Shown here: positions 15,338 to 23,829 of the stretch, one piece after another
How the letters are laid out: every line of letters begins with the position of its first letter
How positions within the stretch are numbered: the stretch's first letter is position 1
Assembly (NCBI GenBank): GCA_017541265.1
Contig: JAFXZK010000075.1
Location: forward strand, 1 to 33,978
Source of the DNA: Bacteroidaceae bacterium
Lineage (GTDB): Bacteria > Bacteroidota > Bacteroidia > Bacteroidales > Bacteroidaceae
Reading direction: 5' to 3'
DNA: 33,978 bases
Program-made: the position numbers and the translations under genes
The notes under the pieces: model-generated
Told to the model about the DNA's origin: nothing
Databases searched by the model: none
Seen by the model: only the letters and a program-made list of their open reading frames with translations

Positions 15338-16903
15338 TCACTTGATGACTGTGATGCGTCCCTGTGGCTCGGCATACTCTTTGCCGATGTGCCCGCCGAG
15401 ATTCTTGGTCACATATTCGATGAAGACTTCGTTGTAACTCTTCTTGGTTTCGAGTATGATGGGGCAGTCTTTCAGGGTGTCGTACAGCCCGCCATCATTG
15501 ACGCAATACTTGGTGGTGGCGATGGTGTAGGTGCGGTCGGGATTGAGGGGTTCGTAGTGCTGGGTGGCACTATTGAGCACCTGCACGTCGCTCACGCTGT
15601 GGTCGGCCACTCGGGTCGTGAACTTCAGGCCCGAGACTTGCGGGAACTGTCCGTCGGTTTTGGGCAGGAAGCTGACGAGCTTCTCCAGCATCTTCTGGAT
15701 GGTGCTGCCCTTTGCCTCTGCCACCACGACGAGGTTGTCGTAGGGCAGCAGGGAGAGGAGGTCGCCGTATGTCAGCTCACCCGTCTTCTTGATTTCGTTG
15801 CGGATGCCGCCGCTGTTCAAGATGCCGATGTCGGAACCAGTATAGAAGCGGTATGCGTCGGTGACGATGTCGCCGGCATTGACCTCGCCCAATCGTGCGA
15901 TTTCGTTGCCCTCGTCGTCGAGGATGCGCAGGGGTACTTCGGTCCGGCAGATGACGCGAGAGGTTTCAGCCTCCAGCAGGGCGTGGATGCTGTCGGTGAT
16001 GGCAGCCACATAGGCATTCTTCGCGGTCAGCTGGTCGAGGGGAATCAGCTCGGTGGTCATCTTGCCATCGGGGGCGATGACGAGCTTGCCAATGTTGGCG
16101 AACTTTGTGCCCGTCTGGGAAACCACGACGGGCTTGCCGTCGATGTTGTTGACGACGTCGGCCTTGATGACGGAATGTGAGTGGCCGTCGAGCACGATGT
16201 CGATGCCGCGCGTCTTGCTCACAATGGTGTGGGAGTCGGAGTTGCGGTCGGTTTCCTCCTCGCCCAGATGCGAGTCGAGGACGACGTAGTCAGCTCCGGC
16301 ACGGCGGGCTTCATCTACGGCACGCTGCACCAGCCCCGCCAAGTCTTCGTGCTGAAGGTCGTAGATGAGGGTGCCCTTGTCGTCGCGGAAAGCGTATGCC
16401 TCGGTATCGACCGATGTGGGCGTAGAGACTCCCACGAAGGCAATCCGCTTGCTACCCACGCGGCGCAACACATAGGGGGCATAGACGAGGCGCTGCAAGC
16501 CGTAGTCGTAGAGGTTGGCACACACGATGGGTGCAGGCACTTGGCGCAGCAGCTGGAACAGGCGCTCCATGCCGTAGTCGTACTCATGATTGCCCAGCGT
16601 GATGGCATCGTAGTTCATGGCTCGCATGATGTCGACGACATATTGCCCCTTCGAGATGGCGCCCACGGTCATGCCCTGCACAAAGTCGCCGTTGGACACG
16701 AGCATCACGTCGGCGGTATCGGCAATGGCATCCCTGAAGCCTGCCACCTTGGCATAGCCATCGACGGCACAATGCACGTCGTTCTCGTACAGGATGACGA
16801 TGCTGCGTACGGCGGGAGTGCTGGCGGGCTGTTTTTCCTCCCTCGCATGGGTGGCTACGGCCGCGAGAGCCAGTGCTGCAAATAATAGGAACTTCGGTTT
16901 CAT
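15338..16903 (-). CDS. Periplasmic 5'-nucleotidase / UshA-family metallophosphatase
   Basis: UshA-type enzymes dephosphorylate nucleotides in the periplasm for nucleoside and phosphate salvage, using two metal ions. The 521-residue protein has a signal peptide (about 1-20), an N-terminal metallophosphatase domain with NDVH (41-44), NGDF (71-74), GNHE (104-107) and GHSH (240-243), and a C-terminal 5'-nucleotidase domain with NSGGIRNEI and YDNLVVV. The length fits the family. It is first of a minus-strand group with metA and the U32 gene. A TACCTTTG -7 box at 16940-16947 precedes it but no clear -33 element does. The substrate could be nucleotides or another phosphoester. Confidence 0.92.
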   Translation of the reverse strand: MKPKFLLFAALALAAVATHAREEKQPASTPAVRSIVILYENDVHCAVDGYAKVAGFRDAIADTADVMLVSNGDFVQGMTVGAISKGQYVVDIMRAMNYDAITLGNHEYDYGMERLFQLLRQVPAPIVCANLYDYGLQRLVYAPYVLRRVGSKRIAFVGVSTPTSVDTEAYAFRDDKGTLIYDLQHEDLAGLVQRAVDEARRAGADYVVLDSHLGEEETDRNSDSHTIVSKTRGIDIVLDGHSHSVIKADVVNNIDGKPVVVSQTGTKFANIGKLVIAPDGKMTTELIPLDQLTAKNAYVAAITDSIHALLEAETSRVICRTEVPLRILDDEGNEIARLGEVNAGDIVTDAYRFYTGSDIGILNSGGIRNEIKKTGELTYGDLLSLLPYDNLVVVAEAKGSTIQKMLEKLVSFLPKTDGQFPQVSGLKFTTRVADHSVSDVQVLNSATQHYEPLNPDRTYTIATTKYCVNDGGLYDTLKDCPIILETKKSYNEVFIEYVTKNLGGHIGKEYAEPQGRITVIK

Positions 16904-17409
16904 CGTTGAATAGTATTTAAGGCATCTTCAATGACAAGGCAAAGGTACGCATAAAATCCGAGATTATCACTCCTTTGGGATGATTATTTTACATAAGAGC
17001 TCTTTTTTCGCGTTTTTTTAGATGTTGATTTTTTCATCAGCCATACACTTTCGTTGTAATTATTTTTGTTCAGCCTACATAAAGCCTACATGCTGCCTAC
17101 ATAAATTGTAAATAGTAAATTGTCAGATAGTAAATGCTTTTATGTAGGCTCTATGTAGGCTTCATGTAGGCTCGGATTTGAGGCAATCCCTTTATTCATG
17201 GTAACTACACGCGATTCCATGTAGGTATGTAGGCTATTTTGTGATCCTGTAGCAAAACCTCTATATAATTGTAAAAAACCGCAGAATTTGATATAAAATG
17301 AGAGGATGAAATGGTTAATTGGAATAATTTATCTATTTTTGCAAAACATTCTTAATGTAACCACAAATAAAAATAAAGTAAACAGGGGAGCGTGGACATA
17401 TAGACTTTC
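16904..17409. other. 506-bp divergent intergenic region with promoters and a large palindrome
   Basis: It holds a -7 box for the leftward 5'-nucleotidase (16940-16947), the TGTAGGC palindrome (17072-17172 plus a partial copy at 17220-17235), and a TATTTTTG box at 17334-17341 that may serve the rightward gene at 17410. No convincing ORF is seen. Confidence 0.7.
17072..17172. repeat. Large inverted repeat made of TGTAGGCT units
   Basis: The left arm 17072-17105 and right arm 17139-17172 are 34 bp each and pair with few mismatches around a 33-nt AT-rich loop. Each arm contains three spaced copies of GCCTACAT or ATGTAGGC about 11-12 bp apart. A further GTAGGTATGTAGGCT lies at 17221-17235. The loop contains GTAAATAGTAAATTG, of the same AT-rich type as other tracts here. 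Confidence 0.9.
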
Positions 17410-18057
17410 ATGATGGACAATTACCTGAATACGGAGAATATCTTGCGGAGCACGGACGGCATAGAGTATCATCCGCTGCGTCCTTTCCTACCGGAGAATG
17501 CTCGGGTGTTGTTTCTGGGCAGCTTCCCGCCACAGCGCAAACGGTGGTGCATGGACTTCTATTACCCCAACTTCATCAACGATCACTGGCGCATTGAGGG
17601 GCAGATATTCTTTGGCGACAAGGAACATTTCGTGGATACTGACAATAAGCGTTTCAAGATTAAGGAGATTACGGCGTTTTGTCGGGAACAAGGTCTTGCT
17701 TTCTTCGACACTTCCATTGCTATTCGTCGCTTGCAGGACAATGCATCAGATAAGTTCCTCGAAGTGGTGGAGCCGACGGACATCCTTGCCTTGATTTCCC
17801 GGTTGCCTCAACTTCGCGCCATTGTCACAACAGGCGAGAAGGCCACCGTGACCCTCTGCGGTTCACTTGGCATCACCGTTATTCCCAAGGTGAACACTTC
17901 CGTCGCCATCCCCTCGCCTGCTGCGGGTATTCTACTCTATCGCCTTCCATCTTCCTCTCGGGCTTACCCTTTGTCTTTCGACAAGAAGGTGGAATCGTAC
18001 AGAAAGATGTTTTGTGAAATTTTCCAGAGTCAACGATTAGGCGTTACAACCCTATAG
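17410..18057 (+). CDS. Uracil-DNA glycosylase-family protein
   Basis: The 215-residue protein resembles the Bacteroidales 'uracil-DNA glycosylase family' (MUG/TDG-like fold), with VLFLGSFPP at the position of the GxxPG catalytic loop, RWCMDFYYPNF, FDTSIAIRRLQDNASD and TTGEKA, and a late PSSSRAY segment matching the DNA-binding Ser/His loop region. It would act in base-excision repair, but activity is unproven for this subfamily. Two ATGs at 17410 and 17413 are alternatives. It stands alone on the plus strand. Its last 28 bp overlap the convergent small ORF at 18030-18203. Confidence 0.8.
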   Translation: MMDNYLNTENILRSTDGIEYHPLRPFLPENARVLFLGSFPPQRKRWCMDFYYPNFINDHWRIEGQIFFGDKEHFVDTDNKRFKIKEITAFCREQGLAFFDTSIAIRRLQDNASDKFLEVVEPTDILALISRLPQLRAIVTTGEKATVTLCGSLGITVIPKVNTSVAIPSPAAGILLYRLPSSSRAYPLSFDKKVESYRKMFCEIFQSQRLGVTTL

Positions 18058-18203
18058 CATCCCCCAATCCATTCGGTAAAGGACTCTTCGTTTTGGAGCT
18101 TGTGCCAACTGAGGAAGCGGTCTTCATTGTCTGTTTCTACAACGACGGGACCTTCCTGTAGAGTTCCGTCGGGCAAGCAGATTTCATGGTAGGCGCGTTT
18201 CAT
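18030..18203 (-). CDS. Small conserved-looking protein of unknown function (57 aa)
   Basis: The translation begins MKRAYHEICLPDGTLQEG and ends GGCYRVVTPNR. Its ATG (18201-18203) overlaps the stop of the upstream lipoprotein gene by 4 bp (ATGA), the same coupling used elsewhere in this operon, which is the main evidence that it is real. It is acidic in the middle (VVVETDNEDRF) and has no signal peptide or membrane segment. Function is unknown. Its 3' end overlaps the converging uracil-DNA-glycosylase-like gene by 28 bp. Confidence 0.65.
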   Translation of the reverse strand: MKRAYHEICLPDGTLQEGPVVVETDNEDRFLSWHKLQNEESFTEWIGGCYRVVTPNR

Positions 18204-19258
18204 TTGCGGCGACGGTTTGTACGCTGCGGAATGCCGCGGTCGGGATGGATAGGATTGGGATTTTCCTTCACGACGCGAATCTTGCGTTCGCGCGGTTGGC
18301 TCTCGCGCATTTGGAACGGTGTCAGGCGTTCGCCCGTTTTCTGGGGCATCGTGTCGAGAGACAGAGAGTCGAAGGCGAGAGAATCTGAACGGCTGTCAAA
18401 CTCCTGGCTCTTTGCCTCTTGCTCCTTCTTGTGCATACGGATGAGCTTTATTTCGCTGACAAGCAACGGCTTTGGAGGGTCGGCACTATTTGACGGCGGG
18501 AGATAGATGAAGCCACTGATGGAACGAAGCCCCAGGGTGTCAAGTCCTTTGTTCGGATAATGTTTCAACTCGTTTTTCGAGCTGTTACGAACCAATTCCG
18601 ATACAGACACAACCGTATCTGTATCGTAGTATAAGTTGAGAAGGGCAACGGCTTCGTTGTTCATGGAACGGGCAACAAACTGTGTCTTGAAGCACCAAAT
18701 GAAGCTGTCGCCAAGGCGGAAAGTGTAATCTGCTTTCATTTGGAATGAATAGACACATCCGACACGATTGGGAACGACACATGCAAAATCCTTTCCCAGC
18801 CAGATGTTTGCTGTGTCGCCCTCGCTGGTGAGGAAAGCGAACGGGTCGTGCACGATTTCCTCAAGTCCCATGCGTTCAGCCTGAACCTTTACACGGTTCA
18901 CCACATTGTCATATATATGTGCGAAATCTTCCGCATGTCCGCTGTAATAAACCATCGAGGAATCAAACTCCGCCTCGGTGATGTGGTGCTTTTGGAAGAC
19001 AGCCTGCAGGAACTTATAGCGTGTAATGTCAAATTCTTCGCTTCCAGCTCCTGCTTCCACCATTCCCTGTGCCAAATGGAAATCGACAAGCACATCCTCC
19101 ATCTCTTCCTCGTCCAAAATGCCGCTTGGCAAAGAAGGAGAGCATGCCTGAAGAATTAGGAAAAGAAGAATGAAAGACCCAACCAAACCTCCCCTTATAG
19201 AGGAGGCTTTATGTATCTGGTTCTCTCCCTTTAAGGGAGAGTTAGAGTGGGTCTTCAT
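18200..19258 (-). CDS. DUF4296 lipoprotein with repeat-derived N-terminus
   Basis: DUF4296 proteins are Bacteroidetes lipoproteins of unknown function. A lipobox (LILQAC) near residue 39 follows a hydrophobic stretch (VGSFILLFLILQ), then ILDEEEMEDVLVDFHLAQGM, the DUF4296 hallmark. The C-terminal third is Ser/Arg/Pro-rich and basic at the end (RGIPQRTNRRRK). The first 27 or so residues (MKTHSNSPLKGENQIHKASS and following) are encoded by two GC-rich palindromes (19188-19252), and no other Met precedes the lipobox, so the repeats now supply the start region. The ATG overlaps the lspA stop by 4 bp, fitting a lipoprotein made together with the lipoprotein signal peptidase. Confidence 0.85.
   Translation of the reverse strand: MKTHSNSPLKGENQIHKASSIRGGLVGSFILLFLILQACSPSLPSGILDEEEMEDVLVDFHLAQGMVEAGAGSEEFDITRYKFLQAVFQKHHITEAEFDSSMVYYSGHAEDFAHIYDNVVNRVKVQAERMGLEEIVHDPFAFLTSEGDTANIWLGKDFACVVPNRVGCVYSFQMKADYTFRLGDSFIWCFKTQFVARSMNNEAVALLNLYYDTDTVVSVSELVRNSSKNELKHYPNKGLDTLGLRSISGFIYLPPSNSADPPKPLLVSEIKLIRMHKKEQEAKSQEFDSRSDSLAFDSLSLDTMPQKTGERLTPFQMRESQPRERKIRVVKENPNPIHPDRGIPQRTNRRRK
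19188..19252 (-). repeat. Two GC-rich palindromes at the start of the DUF4296 lipoprotein gene
   Basis: CCTCCCCTTATAGAGGAGG (19188-19206) and TCTCTCCCTTTAAGGGAGAG (19222-19241) followed by TTAGAGTGGG form two hairpins. They encode HSNSPLKGEN and SSIRGGLV. The HSNSPLKGEN peptide matches PSNSPIMGEK in the OmpA-like protein, showing the same element in the same reading phase. Confidence 0.8.
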
Positions 19259-19863
19259 CTAAACACTTTCTGATTGAAGAAGAGGATGAGTGCAATGACA
19301 CCGCAGGAGATACTGGCGTCGGCAAAGTTGAAGACTGGGCTGAAGAAGATGAAGTGCCCGCCGCCAATGAGTGGCATGCCTGTCGGCCAGTCCCATTCCA
19401 CAAGAGGGAAGTAAAACATGTCAACGACACGTCCCAGCATCAGCTGCCCATAGCCTGTACCCCAGGGAACAAGCTCGGCAACGAACGGGGCTGGCGGGTT
19501 GTTGAATATCATCCCATAGAACAGGCAGTCGAAGATGTTGCCTGCTGCTCCTGCAGTAATCATTGTCAGGCAGACAAGATAGCCCCATCCGATGCCCTTT
19601 TTTATGTTTCGGAAGATGTACCATGCGAGGAAAGTGACCGCTGCAATGCGGAACGAGGTGAGGAACCACTTGCTGAACACCTCCATGCCGAAAGCCATGC
19701 CGTCGTTCTCGGTGAAGAGGATATGGAACCATTTCGTCACCTGTATATCCTGATGCAGGTACATACCGGTTTTGACCGCCACCTTGATGGCTTGGTCAAT
19801 GGCGACGATACCCACCGCAAGGCAGGCAGAGGTCAGCATTTGCGTTTTCTTGCGAGTCATCAA
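19255..19863 (-). CDS. lspA: Lipoprotein signal peptidase (signal peptidase II)
   Basis: LspA is an inner-membrane aspartyl protease that removes signal peptides from prolipoproteins after lipidation. The 202-residue protein has four hydrophobic segments and the family motifs TENDGMAFG (51-59), AGAAGNIFD (104-112), GRVVD (Asp148) and FNFAD (Asp182); the last two Asp are the expected dyad. The loop between them is longer than in E. coli, which appears usual for Bacteroidetes. It overlaps the DksA-like gene and the downstream lipoprotein gene by 4 bp each. This ileS-lspA proximity is widespread in bacteria. Confidence 0.95.
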   Translation of the reverse strand: MMTRKKTQMLTSACLAVGIVAIDQAIKVAVKTGMYLHQDIQVTKWFHILFTENDGMAFGMEVFSKWFLTSFRIAAVTFLAWYIFRNIKKGIGWGYLVCLTMITAGAAGNIFDCLFYGMIFNNPPAPFVAELVPWGTGYGQLMLGRVVDMFYFPLVEWDWPTGMPLIGGGHFIFFSPVFNFADASISCGVIALILFFNQKVFR

Positions 19864-20246
19864 CGCTTCTTGTCTCTTGCTTGTTTTGCTTCAATGGAGA
19901 GTGTGGCGTGAGGCACTGCACGCAGACGCTCCTTTGGAATCAGCTTGCCTGTCTCGCGGCAGATGCCGTAGGTCTTGTTCTGGATGCGGACAAGTGCTGC
20001 TTGGAGACCTGTGATAAACTTTTGGGCGCGCTGGCATTCATTCATGAGCGATTCTTTCGAGAGCGTTTCAGAACCCTCCTCCAAGGTATGGTAAGTGGAG
20101 TGGGGCTCTTCGTCATCCTCGCCGTTCCCATTGATTTTCTTCATAAGCACTTCGTAGTCGCTCTTGGCGACTGCCAGTTTCTCGTTGATGAGTTGGCGGA
20201 ACTCCTCGAGCTCTTCGTCGGAGTACCTTACTTTGTTTTCTTCCAT
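19860..20246 (-). CDS. DksA/TraR-family protein lacking the zinc-finger cysteines
   Basis: DksA-type proteins enter the RNA polymerase secondary channel through a coiled coil. The 128-residue protein has a long acidic helical N-terminal part (YSDEELEEFRQLINEKLAVA) and the family C-terminal segment YGICRETGKLIPKERLRAVPHATLSIE. Only one Cys (in GICRETG) remains of the C4 zinc site, as I recall for Bacteroidetes homologues. It lies 13 bp after ileS and overlaps lspA by 4 bp (ATGA). A regulatory role is inferred from the family only. Confidence 0.85.
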   Translation of the reverse strand: MEENKVRYSDEELEEFRQLINEKLAVAKSDYEVLMKKINGNGEDDEEPHSTYHTLEEGSETLSKESLMNECQRAQKFITGLQAALVRIQNKTYGICRETGKLIPKERLRAVPHATLSIEAKQARDKKR

Positions 20247-20259
20247 ATCTTTACCTTAA

Positions 20260-23200
20260 TTATATTTTGCTAACTGAAAGTTCTGCCCCGAGGCTGATGC
20301 TGTCGGCAAGAACCTGTGATGCGATGTAGTCGCTGAACTTGCCGAGGCAAGTGCGATTGTCGTCTGTCTCTGGAATGGTGACATTGATGCGGTCGGTGAT
20401 GTCGAAGCCGCTGTCTTTGCGAAGCGTCTGGATGCTGCGGATAAGCTCGCGGGCAATGCCTTCGAGGCGCAAGTCCTCGGTGATGGTCAGGTCGAGGGCA
20501 ACGGTCAGCGTGCCTTCGTTGGCAACGCTCCACCCTGGAATGTCCTGACTGAAGATTTCAATGTCCTCGAGGTCAACAGTTACCTGTTCGCCTGTGTCGA
20601 GTGTGAGAGGCAGATGCTCCTGGGCTTCCAGCTCTGCAATCTGCTCTTGGCTCATTGCCAGAACAGCGGCATTGACGCTCTTCATCAGCTTGCCAAACTT
20701 CTTGCCCATCGTCCTGAAGTTGCACTTCACCTGTTTGACGAGCATCCCCTGAGCCTCAACGAATTCCAGTTCCTTGACGTTCACTTCGTCGAGGATAAGC
20801 TGCTGCATAGCCATGATGCGTTGCTGCTGCTCTGCGCTGGTTGCTGGGATGGCGATGCGCTGCAGGGGTTGCTTCACGACAATCTGCTCTTTCTTGCGGA
20901 GCGAGAGTATCATGCTCGTCACCTGCTGGGCGAGAGCCATTCTCTGCTCCTGCTCTATATCTATCTTCGCATCATCTGCAACAGGTAACTTGGCGAGGTG
21001 TACGCTCTTCGTTTCGCCTTTGCCTGTTGCGTCGTTGAGATCTCTCCAAAGACGGTCGGCATAGTAGGGAGCGATAGGAGCCATCAGGCGTGCCACCGTT
21101 TCAAGACAATTATATAATGTCTGGTAGGCACTCAGCTTGTCGAGGCTCATGGCTGAACCCCAGAAGCGCTTCTTCGAGAGGCGCACGAACCAGTTGCTGA
21201 CGTTATCTACCACGAAGGTCTGGATGAGGCGGCCAGCACGGGTTGGCTCGTAGTCCTCGTAGCACTGCTCAACCTCGCGGATGAGGCTGTTCAGGCAGGA
21301 GAGAATCCAGCGGTCCATCTCCGGGCGCTCGTTCATGGGCACGTCCGGCTCTTCGTAGCACCAGCCGTCAACATTCGCGTACATTGTCAGGAAAGAATAC
21401 GTCTGGAAGAGCTTGCCGAAGAATGTACGGCTCACTTCCTGCACGCCTTCCTCGTCGAACTTCAGGTTGTCCCAGGGCGCGCTGTTCGTTATCATGTACC
21501 AGCGGACGGCGTCGCTGCCGTACTTTTCAATAGCACCGAACGGGTCAACGGCATTGCCCAGACGCTTCGACATCTTCATGCCGTTCTTGTCGAGCACGAG
21601 GCCGTTGCTGATGACTGCCTTGTAGGAAACGCTGTCGAAGACCATCGTTGCAATGGCGTGCAAAGTATAGAACCAGCCGCGTGTCTGGTCAACACCCTCT
21701 GCGATGAAGTCGGCAGGAAAGACGATTCCCTTATCAAGCAGCTCCTTGTTCTCGAAAGGATAGTGTATTTGAGCGTAAGGCATTGCACCCGAGTCGAACC
21801 AAACGTCGATGAGGTCAAGCTCGCGCTTCAGCACGGCACCGCTCTTGCCTACGAGCCAAATCTGGTCAACGTAGGGACGATGGAGGTCGATGCGGTCGTA
21901 GTTTTCCTGGCTCATGTCGCCAGGCACGAAGCCCTTTTCCTTCAGCGGATTGCTGGGCATCACGCCTGCTGCGACGGCCTTCTCTATCTCATTATATAAT
22001 TCCTCTACGGATCCGATGCAAATCTCTTCGCGGGTCTCCTTGTTGCGCCAGATGGGAAGTGGTGTGCCCCAATAACGGGAACGCGAGAGGTTCCAGTCGT
22101 TGAGGTTTTCCAGCCACTTGCCGAAGCGACCTGTTCCGGTGCTTTCTGGCTTCCACAGAATAGTGCTGTTGAGTTCCATCATGCGCTCCTTGGCTGCCGA
22201 CGAACGGATGAACCAAGAGTCAAGCGGGTAGTAGAGGACGGGCTTGTCTGTGCGCCAGCAATGCGGATAGTTGTGGACGTGCTTCTCTATCTTGAAGGCC
22301 GTGCCTGCCTGCTTCATTTCTATGCAGAGCACGATGTTCAGGTCTTCGGTCTTGGCAAGTGCCTTCTCGTCTAAATCGGCATACTTCGGGTCGTAGGCAT
22401 TCTTGACGAAATCGCCTGAATGTGCCCAGTAACTGTCGTTGACGCAAGCTTCCACGAAGTTGGCGTCCATGTCTTCCTTCACGAAGTATTTGCCGGTGAA
22501 GTCAACCATCGGACGTGTGTCGCCTGCCTTGTCGATAATAAACAATGAAGGAATGCCTGCATCCTTTGCCACCTTGGCATCATCTGCACCGAAGGTTGGA
22601 GCGATGTGTACGATGCCTGTACCGTCCTCGGTTGTAACATAATCGCCAGGAATAACGCGGAAGGCTTCTGCACTCTTGTCGACGGCTTTGCCGTCCTCCA
22701 GGGCGCAAGGCTTCACCCACGGGAAAAGTTGTTCGTATTTCATGCCGACAAGGTCGGTTCCTTTGCCGCGCCATACAATCTCAAGCTCTTTCCCTTCTTC
22801 AACTTGGAAGTAAGCGGAGAGACGAGCCTCGGCAAGGATGTAAATGGCTTCCTCGTTGGTGTATGGATTGCTGCCTTTTACTGCGACATAATCAATCTTA
22901 GGCCCTACGCAAAGGGCTGTGTTGGAGGGCAAAGTCCAGGGCGTAGTGGTCCAGGCCAAGATGTAAATCGGAGTATTCTGAGTATTCAGATTATTCAGAT
23001 TATTCTGAGTGACGTGAAACTGCGCCGTCACCGTCGTGTCCTTCACATCCCTGTAGCAGCCAGGCTGGTTAAGCTCGTGGCTGGAGAGGCCTGTGCCTGC
23101 AGCGGGGGAGTAAGGCTGTATGGTGTAGCCCTTATATAAGAGGTCTTTCTGGTAGAGCTGCTTTAGGAGCCACCAGAGGGTTTCGATATACTTGTTGTCG

Positions 23201-23658
23201 TAGGTGATGTAGGGGTGTTCCATGTCCACCCAATAACCCATCTTGTGGCTGAGGTCGGTCCATTCGCTGGTATACATCATCACGTTCTCGCGGCACTTTC
23301 GGTTGTACTCCTCGATGCTGATGGTCTTGCCGATGTCCTCCTTCGTGATGCCGAGTTCCTTCTCCACACCAAGTTCGACAGGCAGTCCGTGCGTGTCCCA
23401 GCCAGCCTTGCGCTTTACCTGATAGCCCTTCATCGTCTTGAAGCGGCAGAAAGTGTCCTTGATGCTGCGGGCCAGGACATGATGGATGCCTGGATGGCCG
23501 TTGGCTGATGGGGGACCTTCGTAGAAGACGAACGAGGGACAGCCCTCTCTCTCTGAGATACTCTGGTGGAAGACATCTTCGTCGTCCCACTGTTGGAGCA
23601 CTTCTTTGTTCACGTCGCTCAAGTTGAGCTTATTGCGTTCGGTGAATTTCTTGCTCAT
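20260..23658 (-). CDS. ileS: Isoleucyl-tRNA synthetase
   Basis: IleRS charges tRNA-Ile in the cytoplasm and edits Val. The 1132-residue class I synthetase has the HIGH-equivalent GIHH at 57-60 within GPPSANGHPGIHH, an editing domain with WTTTPWTLPSN, a WFDSGAMPYAQ segment, KMSKR near residue 695 and a long C-terminal part. KMSKR and the length point to the eukaryote-like IleRS2 type, often less sensitive to mupirocin; that last point is inference. Residues about 216-231 (TQNNLNNLNTQNTP) come from an ATTCAGATT repeat tract inserted at the edge of the editing domain. It is the first gene of the operon and has a TACCTTTG -7 box at 23708-23715. Confidence 0.96.
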   Translation of the reverse strand: MSKKFTERNKLNLSDVNKEVLQQWDDEDVFHQSISEREGCPSFVFYEGPPSANGHPGIHHVLARSIKDTFCRFKTMKGYQVKRKAGWDTHGLPVELGVEKELGITKEDIGKTISIEEYNRKCRENVMMYTSEWTDLSHKMGYWVDMEHPYITYDNKYIETLWWLLKQLYQKDLLYKGYTIQPYSPAAGTGLSSHELNQPGCYRDVKDTTVTAQFHVTQNNLNNLNTQNTPIYILAWTTTPWTLPSNTALCVGPKIDYVAVKGSNPYTNEEAIYILAEARLSAYFQVEEGKELEIVWRGKGTDLVGMKYEQLFPWVKPCALEDGKAVDKSAEAFRVIPGDYVTTEDGTGIVHIAPTFGADDAKVAKDAGIPSLFIIDKAGDTRPMVDFTGKYFVKEDMDANFVEACVNDSYWAHSGDFVKNAYDPKYADLDEKALAKTEDLNIVLCIEMKQAGTAFKIEKHVHNYPHCWRTDKPVLYYPLDSWFIRSSAAKERMMELNSTILWKPESTGTGRFGKWLENLNDWNLSRSRYWGTPLPIWRNKETREEICIGSVEELYNEIEKAVAAGVMPSNPLKEKGFVPGDMSQENYDRIDLHRPYVDQIWLVGKSGAVLKRELDLIDVWFDSGAMPYAQIHYPFENKELLDKGIVFPADFIAEGVDQTRGWFYTLHAIATMVFDSVSYKAVISNGLVLDKNGMKMSKRLGNAVDPFGAIEKYGSDAVRWYMITNSAPWDNLKFDEEGVQEVSRTFFGKLFQTYSFLTMYANVDGWCYEEPDVPMNERPEMDRWILSCLNSLIREVEQCYEDYEPTRAGRLIQTFVVDNVSNWFVRLSKKRFWGSAMSLDKLSAYQTLYNCLETVARLMAPIAPYYADRLWRDLNDATGKGETKSVHLAKLPVADDAKIDIEQEQRMALAQQVTSMILSLRKKEQIVVKQPLQRIAIPATSAEQQQRIMAMQQLILDEVNVKELEFVEAQGMLVKQVKCNFRTMGKKFGKLMKSVNAAVLAMSQEQIAELEAQEHLPLTLDTGEQVTVDLEDIEIFSQDIPGWSVANEGTLTVALDLTITEDLRLEGIARELIRSIQTLRKDSGFDITDRINVTIPETDDNRTCLGKFSDYIASQVLADSISLGAELSVSKI
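22967..23012 (-). repeat. In-frame ATTCAGATT repeat tract in ileS
   Basis: The plus strand reads GAGTATTCTGAGTATTCAG then ATTATTCAGATTATTCTGAG, short direct repeats. It encodes an Asn-rich QNNLNNLNTQNTP between FHVT and IYILAWTTTPW. It is AT-rich and low-complexity in an otherwise well-conserved enzyme, so it is either a recent insertion or a slippage expansion. Confidence 0.65.
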
Positions 23659-23707
23659 AAAGTCATTTACTATTTGACGATTTACGGTTTACCGTTTATT
23701 TGGGGTG

Positions 23708-23715
23708 CAAAGGTA
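23708..23715 (-). promoter_or_regulatory. -7 box of the ileS operon
   Basis: TACCTTTG on the minus strand, 50 bp upstream of the ileS ATG. A TTG at the normal spacing is not evident (the nearest is 14 bp away), so the promoter may be weak or use another -33 element. Confidence 0.5.
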
Positions 23716-23829
23716 CGAAGAATAATTCACAATTCATAATTTCTAATTCATAATTTTACTTAACTATCCGAGAAGATACCGTCGAAATATGAAAATATAC
23801 CTGATTTCCAGAAGGTTGGTAGAGGTTAA

